Under the pieces are notes generated by a model. That model ran no database searches, was not told the origin of the DNA, and was given only the letters and a program-made list of their open reading frames with translations. From the NCBI GenBank assembly GCA_017482685.1, contig JAFUMP010000040.1, positions 1 to 38,642 on the forward strand: DNA of 38,642 bases. Reading direction: 5' to 3'. Source of the stretch: a bacterium. GTDB taxonomy: Bacteria > Cyanobacteriota > Vampirovibrionia > Gastranaerophilales > Gastranaerophilaceae. Below, piece by piece: positions 25,554 to 34,214 of the stretch (the stretch's first letter is position 1; every line of letters starts with the position of its first letter). Made by a program: the position numbers and the translations under genes.

Positions 25554-26911
25554 AAAGACTAAAAGCTTTTTTATTGGAATATGAATTGCAAGATAAAACT
25601 ATAATAGTTGGTTTTTCTGGTGGATTTGATTCAATGTGCTTACTTGATGCTTTGTCAAAAATTAAAGAGCAAGAAGGTTTTTGGGATTTATCAATAATAG
25701 CAGCTCATTTTAACCATAATTGGCGTGGTGAAGAATCTTTTAGAGAGCAAGAAGTTTGTAGATTATTTGCTTCAAGTAAAGGGTTTGAGTTTTATACAAA
25801 GATTGCACCAAAAGATTTGAAAAAAAATGAAAATTCTGCAAGGATTGCTAGATATGAATTTTTTGAAGAGGCAATTGAGGAGTTTGATGCAGATGCGGTA
25901 TTTACTGCTCATAATAAAGATGATAACGCTGAGACCGTATTATACAGAATTATAAAAGGAACAGGATTGTATGGCCTAAAAGGGATTTCGCAAAAACGCA
26001 ATTGCTTTTATAGACCATTATTAAAAACTACTCGTTCCGAAATCGTGGAGTATTGTGAAAAAAATAATTTAACACCAAATAATGATTCTTCAAATATGGA
26101 TACTAAATATAGAAGAAATTATATAAGATTAAATGTTATTCCAGCACTAGAAAAAATTAATCCTGCCGTGAAAGATTCTTTAAATACTTTGGCTGATGTT
26201 GCAAAAAATGAAGACGCTATCATAAATGAATATTTATCAACATTGAGAGATAGAGTTTTTGAAGAAGGTGGAATTAATTCCCAAGAATATAAAAAACTTT
26301 CAAAGCCTGTTAAAATGAGATTCTTGCATGAATTCATTCAAAGCTTAGATTTAGACTATGATTTTAAACGTATAAGAGAAATTTTTGAATTTATTGATAC
26401 TAATTTAGAAAAACGAAATGGCTCAACAATATCTTTAACTACAACACTTTGGTTGTATGTTGACAACAAAGTCATTGAAACTATTCCTCGTAAAAAAGAA
26501 GTCTTACCAGAGGCCTCAAACCAAATTAGAGTTTCTATAAAAAAAGAAGGAGAATTTTTATTTAACAATACAAAAATTATTTTAAAGCCATTTGTTGAAG
26601 AAGAAATTTTCGTTTTTCCAAGCTCTACTGCAAATTTTGCTTATGTAGATTTAACAAATATAGAATTGCCATTATTCCTTAGAACAAGAGAGGATGGGGA
26701 TGTGATTAACCCTTTTGGAATGTCTGGCACAATGAAGTTAAAAAAATATTTAAATTCCAAAGGCGTATCTAGACATAATCGTGACGAAATATTACTATTG
26801 ACTAATGAAAAAGAAGTTTTATGGGTTGTTGGCGTTGGGTTAAGTAATAAAATTGGGGTTATAAATAAACCAACACATGTTATAGAGGTTATATCAAATG
26901 AAAGTAATTAA
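25547..26911 (+). CDS. tilS: tRNA(Ile)-lysidine synthetase
   Basis: Converts cytidine 34 of tRNA-Ile(CAU) to lysidine with ATP and lysine, so that it reads AUA. The PP-loop signature S-G-G-F-D-S lies at 24-29. It is followed by A-A-H-F-N-H-N-W-R-G, the F-T-A-H-N-K-D-D-N-A-E-T-V-L segment and R-R-N-Y-I-R. The C-terminal TilS domain includes R-E-D-G-D-V-I-N-P-F-G-M and K-L-K-K-Y-L. It is 454 residues, of standard size. It overlaps the genes on both sides (7 and 14 bases), and the tilS-hpt pair is a common bacterial arrangement. Confidence 0.97.
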   Translation: MLERLKAFLLEYELQDKTIIVGFSGGFDSMCLLDALSKIKEQEGFWDLSIIAAHFNHNWRGEESFREQEVCRLFASSKGFEFYTKIAPKDLKKNENSARIARYEFFEEAIEEFDADAVFTAHNKDDNAETVLYRIIKGTGLYGLKGISQKRNCFYRPLLKTTRSEIVEYCEKNNLTPNNDSSNMDTKYRRNYIRLNVIPALEKINPAVKDSLNTLADVAKNEDAIINEYLSTLRDRVFEEGGINSQEYKKLSKPVKMRFLHEFIQSLDLDYDFKRIREIFEFIDTNLEKRNGSTISLTTTLWLYVDNKVIETIPRKKEVLPEASNQIRVSIKKEGEFLFNNTKIILKPFVEEEIFVFPSSTANFAYVDLTNIELPLFLRTREDGDVINPFGMSGTMKLKKYLNSKGVSRHNRDEILLLTNEKEVLWVVGVGLSNKIGVINKPTHVIEVISNESN

Positions 26912-27434
26912 AGAAACAGATTTGAAAGTTTTATTTACAGCGGATTTAATTCAAGAAAAAATTAAAGAATTAGGTTTGGTTTTAAATGAGAAATATAAAG
27001 ATGAGGATTTATATTTAATTTGTGTTTTAAAAGGCTCTATAATGTTTATGGTAGATATAGCAAAACACTTAAAAATGCCTGTAAAAATGGAGTTTATAAG
27101 GCTTTCAAGCTATGGTTCAGGGTTTACTTCAACAGGTAAAGTAAATGCTGTAGACATCGCATTACCTGATTTAAGTGATAAAAATGTTTTAATAATTGAA
27201 GACATTGTAGATACAGGACATACTGCAAAATTTTTATTAGATTTTATTAATCATAGTTTTAAGCCAAAAACAATTGCTTTTTGTTCTTTATTAGATAAAA
27301 AATGTAAACGTGAGGTAGAAATAGAACCCGATTTTTATTGCCTTGATGTAGATGATAAATTTTTGGTAGGATATGGATTGGATTATGATGGGTATTTTAG
27401 AAATATTCCATACATAGGCTATGTAGAAAATTAA
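26898..27434 (+). CDS. hpt: Hypoxanthine phosphoribosyltransferase
   Basis: Purine salvage enzyme that makes IMP and GMP from hypoxanthine or guanine with PRPP. The PRPP-binding loop E-D-I-V-D-T-G-H-T lies at 101-109, L-K-G-S-I-M-F (44-50) forms the pyrophosphate loop, and S-S-Y-G-S is the flexible loop. D-D-K-F-L-V-G-Y-G-L-D near the end contacts the base. The 178 residues match the family. It follows tilS with a 14-base overlap. Confidence 0.97.
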   Translation: MKVIKETDLKVLFTADLIQEKIKELGLVLNEKYKDEDLYLICVLKGSIMFMVDIAKHLKMPVKMEFIRLSSYGSGFTSTGKVNAVDIALPDLSDKNVLIIEDIVDTGHTAKFLLDFINHSFKPKTIAFCSLLDKKCKREVEIEPDFYCLDVDDKFLVGYGLDYDGYFRNIPYIGYVEN

Positions 27435-27448
27435 AAGGAATTTATATA

Positions 27449-28186
27449 ATGTATAATGTGAGAAATATTTTAGATGATTTATTGTATTTAGGTTGTTCTG
27501 ATAGAAGGCTACAACTTTTTGAAAGTGCGTATCCAGTAGCTGACGGTGTTTCTTATAACTCGTATTTGTTAAAAGATGAAAAGACCGTGCTTTTTGATAC
27601 TGTAGATAAAGTCTGTGCTTGTCAATTTTTTAAGAATTTAGAATATGCTTTAGATGGTAAAAAGCTTGATTATTTAGTAATACACCACATGGAACCAGAT
27701 CATGCAGCATTGGTTTCAGAAGTAAAACGTAGATATCCTGAGATAAATATTGTTTGTACAGCAAAAGCTTTAGCAATGATTAAACAGTTTTTCGATTTTG
27801 ATATTGATTCTTGTGCACAAATTGTAAAAGAAGGAGACGTCTTAAATACTGGGAAACACGAGCTTCAGTTTATTATGGCGCCAATGGTACATTGGCCTGA
27901 GGTTATGGTAACTTTTGATAAGACAACAGGAACCTTGTTTAGCGCAGATGCATTTGGTGCTTTTGGAGCTATAAACGGAAACTTATTTGATACAGATGTA
28001 AATTGGGAACGTGATTACTTAGACGAAGCAAGGCGCTACTATACTAATATTGTTGGTAAGTATGGATTACAAGTTCAAATGCTTTTAAAAAAAGCTTCTA
28101 ACCTTGATATAAAAATGATTTGTCCGTTACATGGATTGATTATTAAACAAAATATAAAATTATTTATTGAAAAATATGATAAATGA
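27449..28186 (+). CDS. Flavodiiron protein, diiron domain, ended by an in-frame TGA
   Basis: N-terminal metallo-beta-lactamase-like domain of an FprA-type flavodiiron protein, which reduces oxygen or nitric oxide in anaerobes. All expected iron ligands are present: H80-M-E82-P-D84-H85, His148, Asp167 and His228. After Lys245 the frame meets TGA (28184-28186), but the same frame continues with S-T-Y-T-P-E-E-N-G-V-L-I-A-Y-S-S into the flavodoxin domain up to 28654. A single TGG to TGA change would explain this. It may be a pseudogene, a split protein, read-through or a sequencing error. A TAA-free, conserved downstream frame argues for a recent or functional event. Confidence 0.9.
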   Translation: MYNVRNILDDLLYLGCSDRRLQLFESAYPVADGVSYNSYLLKDEKTVLFDTVDKVCACQFFKNLEYALDGKKLDYLVIHHMEPDHAALVSEVKRRYPEINIVCTAKALAMIKQFFDFDIDSCAQIVKEGDVLNTGKHELQFIMAPMVHWPEVMVTFDKTTGTLFSADAFGAFGAINGNLFDTDVNWERDYLDEARRYYTNIVGKYGLQVQMLLKKASNLDIKMICPLHGLIIKQNIKLFIEKYDK

Positions 28187-28216
28187 TCAACTTATACACC
28201 AGAAGAAAACGGTGTA

Positions 28217-28654
28217 TTGATTGCCTATTCTTCTGTTTATGGAGGCACAGAGGCTGTAGTTGAAATTTTAGCTGCAAAACTTGCCCAAAAAGGCGTAAAA
28301 GATATAAAAATGTTTGACGTATCTTTCGCAGAGCATTCAAAAGTTTTAGCAGAAGCATTTAAGAAATCACATATAATTTTAGCTACTACTACATATAATG
28401 CTTCAATTTTTGAATCAATGAATAGATTTATTCATTCCTTAGTTTCACATAATTTACAAAATCGTAAATATGTTTTAATTGAAAATGGGTCTTGGGCTGC
28501 TACGTGTGGTGGTATAATGAGAACTGAGCTAGAAAAATTAAAGGGTTCCGAATTTATTGCTGAAAATTTTTGTATAAAATCAGCAATGAAAGAAGAACAA
28601 TTAGTCGAGTTGAATAATGTTGTAATTACAATAGAAAACTCATTATCTTTGTAA
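28217..28654 (+). CDS. Flavodiiron protein, flavodoxin-like domain (downstream half)
   Basis: FMN-binding flavodoxin domain in the same frame as the preceding diiron domain. The phosphate-binding loop S-S-V-Y-G-G-T-E-A lies at its start, and T-T-T-Y-N-A-S-I-F and E-N-G-S-W-A-A mark the isoalloxazine loops. The boundaries given begin at the first usable start, a TTG at 28217, with no good ribosome site. The next ATG (28312) would remove the phosphate loop. It is therefore either read through from 27449 or part of a broken gene. Rubredoxin, the usual electron donor, follows directly. Confidence 0.7.
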   Translation: MIAYSSVYGGTEAVVEILAAKLAQKGVKDIKMFDVSFAEHSKVLAEAFKKSHIILATTTYNASIFESMNRFIHSLVSHNLQNRKYVLIENGSWAATCGGIMRTELEKLKGSEFIAENFCIKSAMKEEQLVELNNVVITIENSLSL

Positions 28655-28693
28655 TAAGATTAACGTGTAGAAAATAAAACAAGGAGAAAAATT

Positions 28694-28852
28694 ATGCAAA
28701 AATATGTATGTACAGTTTGTCATTATGAATATGATCCAGCAGTTGGAGATCCAGATAATGGAGTAGCAGCAGGAACTTCTTTTGCTGATTTACCTTCTGA
28801 TTGGGTATGTCCTTTATGTTCAGTAGGCAAAGATTTGTTTGAAGAAGTATAA
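28694..28852 (+). CDS. Rubredoxin
   Basis: A 52-residue one-iron electron carrier with four cysteine ligands in C-T-V-C and C-P-L-C, plus the typical [12 protein letters not shown] and [10 protein letters not shown]. In anaerobes rubredoxin passes electrons to flavodiiron proteins, which is just the gene before it. AAGGAG sits before the ATG and a terminator follows immediately, so it is the last gene of the string from 21894. Confidence 0.96.
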   Translation: MQKYVCTVCHYEYDPAVGDPDNGVAAGTSFADLPSDWVCPLCSVGKDLFEEV

Positions 28853-28854
28853 TT

Positions 28855-28880
28855 GGTGCGTCAAATGACGCACCTTTTTA
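28855..28880 (+). terminator. Terminator after rubredoxin
   Basis: The arms GGTGCGTC and GACGCACC pair around AAAT and are followed by five T residues. This ends the long gene string. Confidence 0.93.
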
Positions 28881-28926
28881 AATATCAAATATCCAATTCA
28901 AAGCATTTTGTTTGAGAATTAGAATT

Positions 28927-28954
28927 TTGATTTTTTAACATATATGATTATAAT
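28927..28954 (+). promoter_or_regulatory. Promoter of a likely leaderless mRNA
   Basis: TTGATT (28927-28932) and TATAAT (28949-28954) are 16 bases apart. The ATG of the next gene starts 6 bases after the -10 box, so transcription should begin at or very near the start codon. Confidence 0.6.
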
Positions 28955-28960
28955 AGTTGT

Positions 28961-29608
28961 ATGAGAAAGTTTTTATTACTTTTATTAATATTAAGCTATA
29001 TGTTGCCAGCGCAGGCATGGCTTTGGGATAAAAAAGACAAAGCTTTAGAAGCTGAGCTTGTGGGAAAAGGCTATGCAGGAAAATTACCTGAGCTTAATAA
29101 AAATGTACAGCCTAAACAAAAAAAAGTTGCAACACCAATATTTGAATCTCAAAAAGGATTTAACGATCCTTCGGAGCTAAAACCAGTCCCAAAAGATAAT
29201 CCAGCTTTTATTAACATTATTTCTAAAAAAGATAAAACTTCTAAATATGTTATTGATGCAAATGAAATAATACCTCTTATTGAAAGATTAGCAGATTCAA
29301 TAGAAGAAGAGCATACTGTGCAATTATTTGTAACAAGAGCTAATATTTTAACAATGAATCTTGATCATTTAAAAACAAAATATGATGGTCAACCAGAAAG
29401 TTTTTATGAATCTTTCAAAAAACTAATGGAAATTAATCAGTTTGTAAAAACTGTTGCACAATTGCGAAGAGAAGCTGTAACTTATCAAAGATATTTAGCG
29501 TATCAGTCAACAGGGTCAATATATAATCCTGAAAACATAAACCAACAATTACAATATTTACTTGAAGAATTAAATTCAGCAGTAATCCTTTTAAAACAAG
29601 AAGAATAA
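28961..29608 (+). CDS. Secreted hypothetical protein (215 aa)
   Basis: The N-terminus M-R-K-F-L-L-L-L-L-I-L-S-Y-M-L-P-A-Q-A is a clear Sec signal peptide, with cleavage likely after A-Q-A. The mature part is Lys-rich and soluble, with a mainly helical C-terminal half (about 90-215) containing I-E-R-L-A-D-S-I-E-E-E-H and L-R-R-E-A-V-T-Y-Q-R-Y. No known family was recognised. There is no Shine-Dalgarno sequence. A perfect -10 box ends 6 bases before the ATG, so the mRNA may be leaderless. Confidence 0.85.
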   Translation: MRKFLLLLLILSYMLPAQAWLWDKKDKALEAELVGKGYAGKLPELNKNVQPKQKKVATPIFESQKGFNDPSELKPVPKDNPAFINIISKKDKTSKYVIDANEIIPLIERLADSIEEEHTVQLFVTRANILTMNLDHLKTKYDGQPESFYESFKKLMEINQFVKTVAQLRREAVTYQRYLAYQSTGSIYNPENINQQLQYLLEELNSAVILLKQEE

Positions 29609-29707
29609 TATTAACCAAAATATTAACATTTTTATCTAGCCAAGTTTACCAATTTATTAATTCCCAACTAGGTAATAATAAAAGTGGTAATAGAAAGGAG
29701 AAACCTC

Positions 29708-29944
29708 ATGAATTTTCTTAGAAATACTGCTTACGTGCTAGTATTAATTGGTGCGCTAAACTGGGGGCTAATTGGTCTATTTGGATTTGACTTAGTTGCT
29801 GCAATTTTTGGCGACATGACGATTATGTCAAGAATTATCTACTCTTTAGTTGGTGTCAGCGCAATTATAACAGCACTTACTGTTCATCACTGTGAAAGAA
29901 TTGAAGAAAGAGAATGTGATGAATACGGAAGATGTAGTTTATAA
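29708..29944 (+). CDS. DUF378 family membrane protein (78 aa)
   Basis: A small protein with two transmembrane helices, matching the YuzA-like DUF378 family: A-Y-V-L-V-L-I-G-A-L-N-W-G-L-I-G-L-F is the family hallmark. The second helix is I-I-Y-S-L-V-G-V-S-A-I-I-T-A. The polar tail holds two cysteines and many acids. The ATG at 29708 with AAAGGAG upstream is used rather than a GTG eight codons earlier. Function unknown. A bidirectional terminator follows. Confidence 0.92.
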   Translation: MNFLRNTAYVLVLIGALNWGLIGLFGFDLVAAIFGDMTIMSRIIYSLVGVSAIITALTVHHCERIEERECDEYGRCSL

Positions 29945-29962
29945 AATTCTATATTTTCAAAC

Positions 29963-29998
29963 AAAAATAGCTCTTGATATTAAACAAGAGCTATTTTT
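29963..29998. terminator. Bidirectional terminator
   Basis: Arms AAAAATAGCTCTTG and CAAGAGCTATTTTT surround an 8-base loop. The stem has A and T ends, so it serves both converging transcripts. Confidence 0.9.
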
Positions 29999-30003
29999 AT
30001 AAA

Positions 30004-30195
30004 TTAACTTCCACGAAAAAATCTTTGATTTGTCCCTTCTGCGCCAACTCTAGCTCGAACAGAACGCAAACACCTAGGACAACGACCAACATAAGCGGTA
30101 CCGTCTTTGTTTTTATATATTCTTCCATATACGCCACAACAATCAAACCAAATTCCTAAAAATGGGCGAGATTTTCTTTCATTATTTTCTTCCAC
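30004..30195 (-). CDS. Small Cys-rich protein, probable zinc ribbon (63 aa)
   Basis: The product has the cysteine pairs W-F-D-C-C-G and G-R-C-P-R-C, followed by a basic tail R-S-V-R-A-R-V-G and R-F-F-R-G-S, which suggests a small metal-binding and perhaps nucleic-acid-binding protein. It starts with GTG; no in-frame ATG exists. The start lies inside the 3' end of the glycosidase gene (14-base overlap), where AAAGGA serves as the ribosome site. Function unknown, but the orderly overlap and conserved-looking motif argue for a real gene. Confidence 0.75.
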   Translation of the reverse strand: MEENNERKSRPFLGIWFDCCGVYGRIYKNKDGTAYVGRCPRCLRSVRARVGAEGTNQRFFRGS

Positions 30196-32038
30196 GTTTT
30201 TTCTTTTCCTTTGATTTTTTATTTGTAGTTGTATTCATTTGTGGCACTTTTGGTGGAGGAAGAGCTTCAGATATTATAATATCTTTACAACGACCTTTAA
30301 AAACACTCTCAGTTAGAGCCTGAACATAATCATCTTTTAAATGAGCATAATCAAATAATATTATTCCGTTTAATGAGTATTTTCTAGAAGCATGAATTTG
30401 TTTGATTAAGTCAGATGCTGAACCATTCATAAAAGCAACAAACAATCCTGCGTAAAGCTTTGTACTGGCAGATTTGTTTCTTAAAACATCTTCCATTAGA
30501 CTAGAGGCTGTTTTATCATCACATGTTAAAAACAATGGTGTAAATCCGTCTACAAAATTATTTATAGACCAATTTTTCCAATCTTGAATTTTAGTATTAA
30601 TAGCATTAGTTTTGTTTGGAAATATAACAGCAGTAAGCTCAACTTTGTTTGCTCGACATAAACTACTTACTTTACGTACAAAATTAGATATTTTCCCGCA
30701 TCTATAATAACGCCAATATTCCCATAGAGGATCACTTGTCCTTAAATCTATTGGATCAACTCCATACATACTTCTAAATTCTGCTCTTGCAACAGGTGTA
30801 TATCCCCAATTAGAACTATCATAATTACTATAATTCGGTGCTAACGATTGCGGATATCTTATATAATCTAAGTTTATTCCATCTGGTTCATATCTATGGA
30901 CAATTTCACACAATAATTCATATAAAAATGCTTGAACTTCCGGATTAGCTGGATCTATAAAATACCCATTGTGCTCTGATACAGAAAACGGTATTGTTGA
31001 AGAAAAAGCATTCTTCTTTTGATAATTAGCCCACTGAGGGCGTTGTGCTAAAATATATTCAGGATGAGTTTCTGGAGGTTTATTGCCAACATAAAAAGTC
31101 TGAAACCAAACGTGAACTTTAATATTTCTTTTATGAGCCTCATTTATCCAAATTTTTAACGGATCAAAACCAACATAATCTTCATATTGTTTTATAAAAC
31201 CATACTTTTCCATCGTCTTTGAAGGAAAAATTGTTTTGCCATGATAATAAGTTTCTAAAAACACATTATTAATCCCAGCATTTTCCAATGAATCTAATAC
31301 AGCTTCAATGTCTTTTTTATTAAAATAAGTTGGTCTTATCCAAACACCCTTAAGCTCCTTTGAATCATAAGGTATGACAGTTGACATTGCTAAATTTGCG
31401 TATTCAATAGCTCTTGAAGAGTATTTTTGTGAATCTTCACTATTTTTTTGAGCTTTTAAAATATAATCTTGAGCTTTATTTAAGTTTTGTTCTGTTCGTT
31501 TTTGATTATAAGTAGAATACTGTTGAGCATAATAGCACATCATTTCTTGAACTTCTTTAATGCGTTCCATTGCGCTAAATAAGAATGTCCCTGATGTTAT
31601 GTAAGAAGTAATAACTTTATTATCTAAGTCTAAATAAATCTTAGATCCGACCATTATATTTTCATTAATCCATTTTTTAGCAAGTCCATGCCCGCTTATA
31701 ACAAACCCGTTCGCGGGAATAATAGAATCTGCACCACTTAAAGATGTTACCGTATTACCTACAACAATAGCTTCTGTACCAAATTCATTTGTGCCAGTTT
31801 TTTCACCGAAAGATGGAGTATATATTACAAGCTGATTTCCACCTCTTAATCCTGGATAATTAATACCTTTCCAATTAGTTGAAGCTACAGGATCTACAAC
31901 ATCTATTTTAAACATTGATTGATTAAATAAAACTTCATTTTGATATGGGACAATTTCTGTATAAGCGTCTTGAGCAGAAGCTATACCTGTTATAAATAAG
32001 AGTATTATAAGCCCTAAAAAAATTAAAATTCTCTTCAT
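30182..32038 (-). CDS. Secreted GHL10-type glycoside hydrolase-like protein (618 aa)
   Basis: A signal peptide ([14 protein letters not shown] to A-S-A, residues 1-22) directs export. Residues 30-150 form a beta-rich region. Residues about 160-220 are a helical, Gln/Lys-rich linker. The glycosidase barrel (about 228-590) starts [11 protein letters not shown] and holds H-V-W-F-Q-T and [10 protein letters not shown] (387-396), whose Asp391 is the likely catalytic acid, as in DUF187/GHL10 (YngK-like) enzymes. The C-terminal K-K-R-G-R-K tail is basic. Such enzymes act on cell-wall or surface glycans, but the substrate here is unknown. No strong ribosome site precedes the ATG. Confidence 0.88.
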   Translation of the reverse strand: MKRILIFLGLIILLFITGIASAQDAYTEIVPYQNEVLFNQSMFKIDVVDPVASTNWKGINYPGLRGGNQLVIYTPSFGEKTGTNEFGTEAIVVGNTVTSLSGADSIIPANGFVISGHGLAKKWINENIMVGSKIYLDLDNKVITSYITSGTFLFSAMERIKEVQEMMCYYAQQYSTYNQKRTEQNLNKAQDYILKAQKNSEDSQKYSSRAIEYANLAMSTVIPYDSKELKGVWIRPTYFNKKDIEAVLDSLENAGINNVFLETYYHGKTIFPSKTMEKYGFIKQYEDYVGFDPLKIWINEAHKRNIKVHVWFQTFYVGNKPPETHPEYILAQRPQWANYQKKNAFSSTIPFSVSEHNGYFIDPANPEVQAFLYELLCEIVHRYEPDGINLDYIRYPQSLAPNYSNYDSSNWGYTPVARAEFRSMYGVDPIDLRTSDPLWEYWRYYRCGKISNFVRKVSSLCRANKVELTAVIFPNKTNAINTKIQDWKNWSINNFVDGFTPLFLTCDDKTASSLMEDVLRNKSASTKLYAGLFVAFMNGSASDLIKQIHASRKYSLNGIILFDYAHLKDDYVQALTESVFKGRCKDIIISEALPPPKVPQMNTTTNKKSKEKKKRGRK

Positions 32039-32168
32039 TAGTTAATAAATCCCAAATCTATATTTATATTATAAGTTTATCAAAAAAATATGACAACATA
32101 AAAAATATTTACTTAAAATTAGCTAGATAATCGAGAGAATTCTTAGCTTTTGGTGTAAAATAAATATC

Positions 32169-33476
32169 ATGCTTAATCTGTATAAGAATTATATAAAAGA
32201 ATTATTACAAATAGCTTTCCCCATAATCCTTGGCAATGTAGGCTTTATTATGATTGGTGTTGGAGATGTCATTGTTGCTGGTAGACATTCAACAGATACT
32301 CTTGCAGCAGTTAGTCTTGCCACTGCAATTATAAATTGTATTACGATTATGGGTATAGGAGTATTAGGAAGCATTTCGCCTATACTTTCAAATTATAGAG
32401 GTGCGAATAAGCAACCTGAAAAATATTTTTACCCATCATTAAAGTTTGCTTTGGCTATTTCTGTAATAATAAGTTTTGCAATTTTAGTAACAATGCCTTT
32501 CATTGATAAGCTAGGATTTGAAGCTCATCTTGTACCGCTTATAAAAGATTATTTTTTTGTAACAGCTTTTTCTACTTTTGGAGCATATTTGCACTATATG
32601 TCAAAAGAATTTTTACAAGCTTTCGAAATAGTAATGTTTCCTAATTTATTAACTATATTTTGTATTTTTTTGAATCTGTTTTTGAATATAATTTTTGCGT
32701 TTGGTTATGGTCTAATTCCAGAAATGGGCGTGAAAGGCTTAGCTATTGCAAGTTTAATTGTTCGATATTTTATGGGACTTGTTCTATTCTTTTATTGCTA
32801 TAAAAAAATAGATATTAAATATCATAAAGATAAAGAATATTATAAAGAAATGCTAAAAGTTGGCCTACCATCTTCTCTTGCAATTATGATAGAGTTTGTA
32901 GCATTTAATAGTATAACGGTTATTATGGGGAGAGTCTCAGGGCTCTATGCTGCAGCTCAAAATATTATTTGTACAATAACTTCAATATCATTTATGGTTC
33001 CACTTGCTATTGGAAATGCAGCTGGTGTAAAAGTAGGTTTCGCTAACGGTGCTAAATTATATAAGGATTTAAAAAATTATGCATATACAGCTCTTATTTT
33101 ATCCGCAGGATTTATGGCTGCTTCAGCTATAATAATTGCAATTGCTCCTGGAATTATTACAAATTTATTTACAACGGATTTAGAATTAATTAAAATTTGC
33201 GTACCGATAATTTATACCCTTTGCTTTTTCCAAGTCTTTGATGGAATTCAAGCTGCTTTAGCTGGGATATTCCGAGGGCTTAAACACACAGAAGTTATAA
33301 TGTTAGCAAATTTTATTGCCTTTTGGGTAATTGCATTACCGTTAGGTTGCCTGCTTGCTTTACATTTTAAATTAAATCTTATGGGATTCTGGTATGCACT
33401 TATTGTTTCAATTATAATTCTTTGTATAATTGTATTTGTTAATTTATTGCAAAGATTTAAAAAAATGACAGAATAG
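32169..33476 (+). CDS. MATE-family multidrug/toxin efflux transporter
   Basis: Polytopic membrane protein with about 12 predicted helices in 435 residues, arranged as two six-helix halves. The first half has F-P-I-I-L-G-N-V-G and the family-like A-A-V-S-L-A-T-A-I. The second half begins after a cytoplasmic loop with Y-Y-K-E-M-L-K-V-G-L-P-S. Family members export cationic drugs or metabolites with Na+ or H+ coupling; the substrate cannot be told. The ATG has no Shine-Dalgarno site. TAAAAT at 32156-32161 lies 7 bases upstream, so the mRNA may be leaderless. The next gene follows after 6 bases. Confidence 0.93.
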   Translation: MLNLYKNYIKELLQIAFPIILGNVGFIMIGVGDVIVAGRHSTDTLAAVSLATAIINCITIMGIGVLGSISPILSNYRGANKQPEKYFYPSLKFALAISVIISFAILVTMPFIDKLGFEAHLVPLIKDYFFVTAFSTFGAYLHYMSKEFLQAFEIVMFPNLLTIFCIFLNLFLNIIFAFGYGLIPEMGVKGLAIASLIVRYFMGLVLFFYCYKKIDIKYHKDKEYYKEMLKVGLPSSLAIMIEFVAFNSITVIMGRVSGLYAAAQNIICTITSISFMVPLAIGNAAGVKVGFANGAKLYKDLKNYAYTALILSAGFMAASAIIIAIAPGIITNLFTTDLELIKICVPIIYTLCFFQVFDGIQAALAGIFRGLKHTEVIMLANFIAFWVIALPLGCLLALHFKLNLMGFWYALIVSIIILCIIVFVNLLQRFKKMTE

Positions 33477-33482
33477 AGGATT

Positions 33483-34214
33483 ATGCCACACTTTTTTATT
33501 GAATCAAAAAATAAACTTGATAATAAAATTATTATTAGCGATACTGAAAACTATCGTCATATTGCGCGTTCCTTACGTGCTAGAACTGGTGAAAACTTAT
33601 TATTAATTGATGAAAACCAAATCCAATATGAAGCCGTGATTACTGAAATAAACTCAAGTGAAATTATTTGTGAGATTAAAAAGTTCTATCCTTCAAAAAG
33701 AGATTTAGAATTTGATTTATATCTTGCACAAAGCCCTTTGAGAAGTGATGCTCAATTAACGATTATGGAAAAGGCTACTGAACTTGGTGTGAGAGGAGTT
33801 TTTCCGATTATTACCGATAATTGCGCTTTAAATAAATCTGTTTTAGAAAAAAAACACGAAAAATGGCAAAAAATCATGTATGAAGCTTCAAAGCAATGTG
33901 AACGAGCAAAAGTTCCAACTTGTTTTGAGCCAACATCTATAGAAAAAGTTTTAGAAAAAGATTTTGATAAAATTCTTGTTTTAGCAGAACGCTCAACAGA
34001 AATTACTTTTAAGCAATATTTAAAACAAAATCCAATTAAAAAAGATGAAAAAGTTTTAGTAATAATTGGCCCAGAAGGCGGATTTTCTCAGAAAGAATTT
34101 AAGTATTTTAAAACTAAAAATTTACCTTTGATTTCATTAGGTGATTTAATTTTAAAAGCAGAGACTGCTGTTATAGTAACCTTAGGAGACATTATCTATG
34201 AATTTAAAGGATGA
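33483..34214 (+). CDS. rsmE: 16S rRNA m3U1498 methyltransferase
   Basis: SPOUT-fold enzyme that methylates U1498 of 16S rRNA in the decoding region. The N-terminal PUA-like domain starts P-H-F-F-I-E and includes H-I-A-R-S-L-R-A-R-T-G-E. The catalytic knot shows A-T-E-L-G-V, I-I-G-P-E-G-G-F-S-Q-K-E and L-G-D-L-I-L-K-A-E-T-A. The 243 residues are the usual size. GAGG lies before the ATG, and the 3' end overlaps the next gene by 17 bases. Confidence 0.96.
   Translation: MPHFFIESKNKLDNKIIISDTENYRHIARSLRARTGENLLLIDENQIQYEAVITEINSSEIICEIKKFYPSKRDLEFDLYLAQSPLRSDAQLTIMEKATELGVRGVFPIITDNCALNKSVLEKKHEKWQKIMYEASKQCERAKVPTCFEPTSIEKVLEKDFDKILVLAERSTEITFKQYLKQNPIKKDEKVLVIIGPEGGFSQKEFKYFKTKNLPLISLGDLILKAETAVIVTLGDIIYEFKG

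Noticed and set aside
28184-28186. TGA read as tryptophan or glycine through a non-standard genetic code
   Set aside because: TGA ends other genes (6908-6910, 16165-16167) at sensible places, and tRNA-Trp in the window has anticodon CCA, so general reassignment is unlikely.
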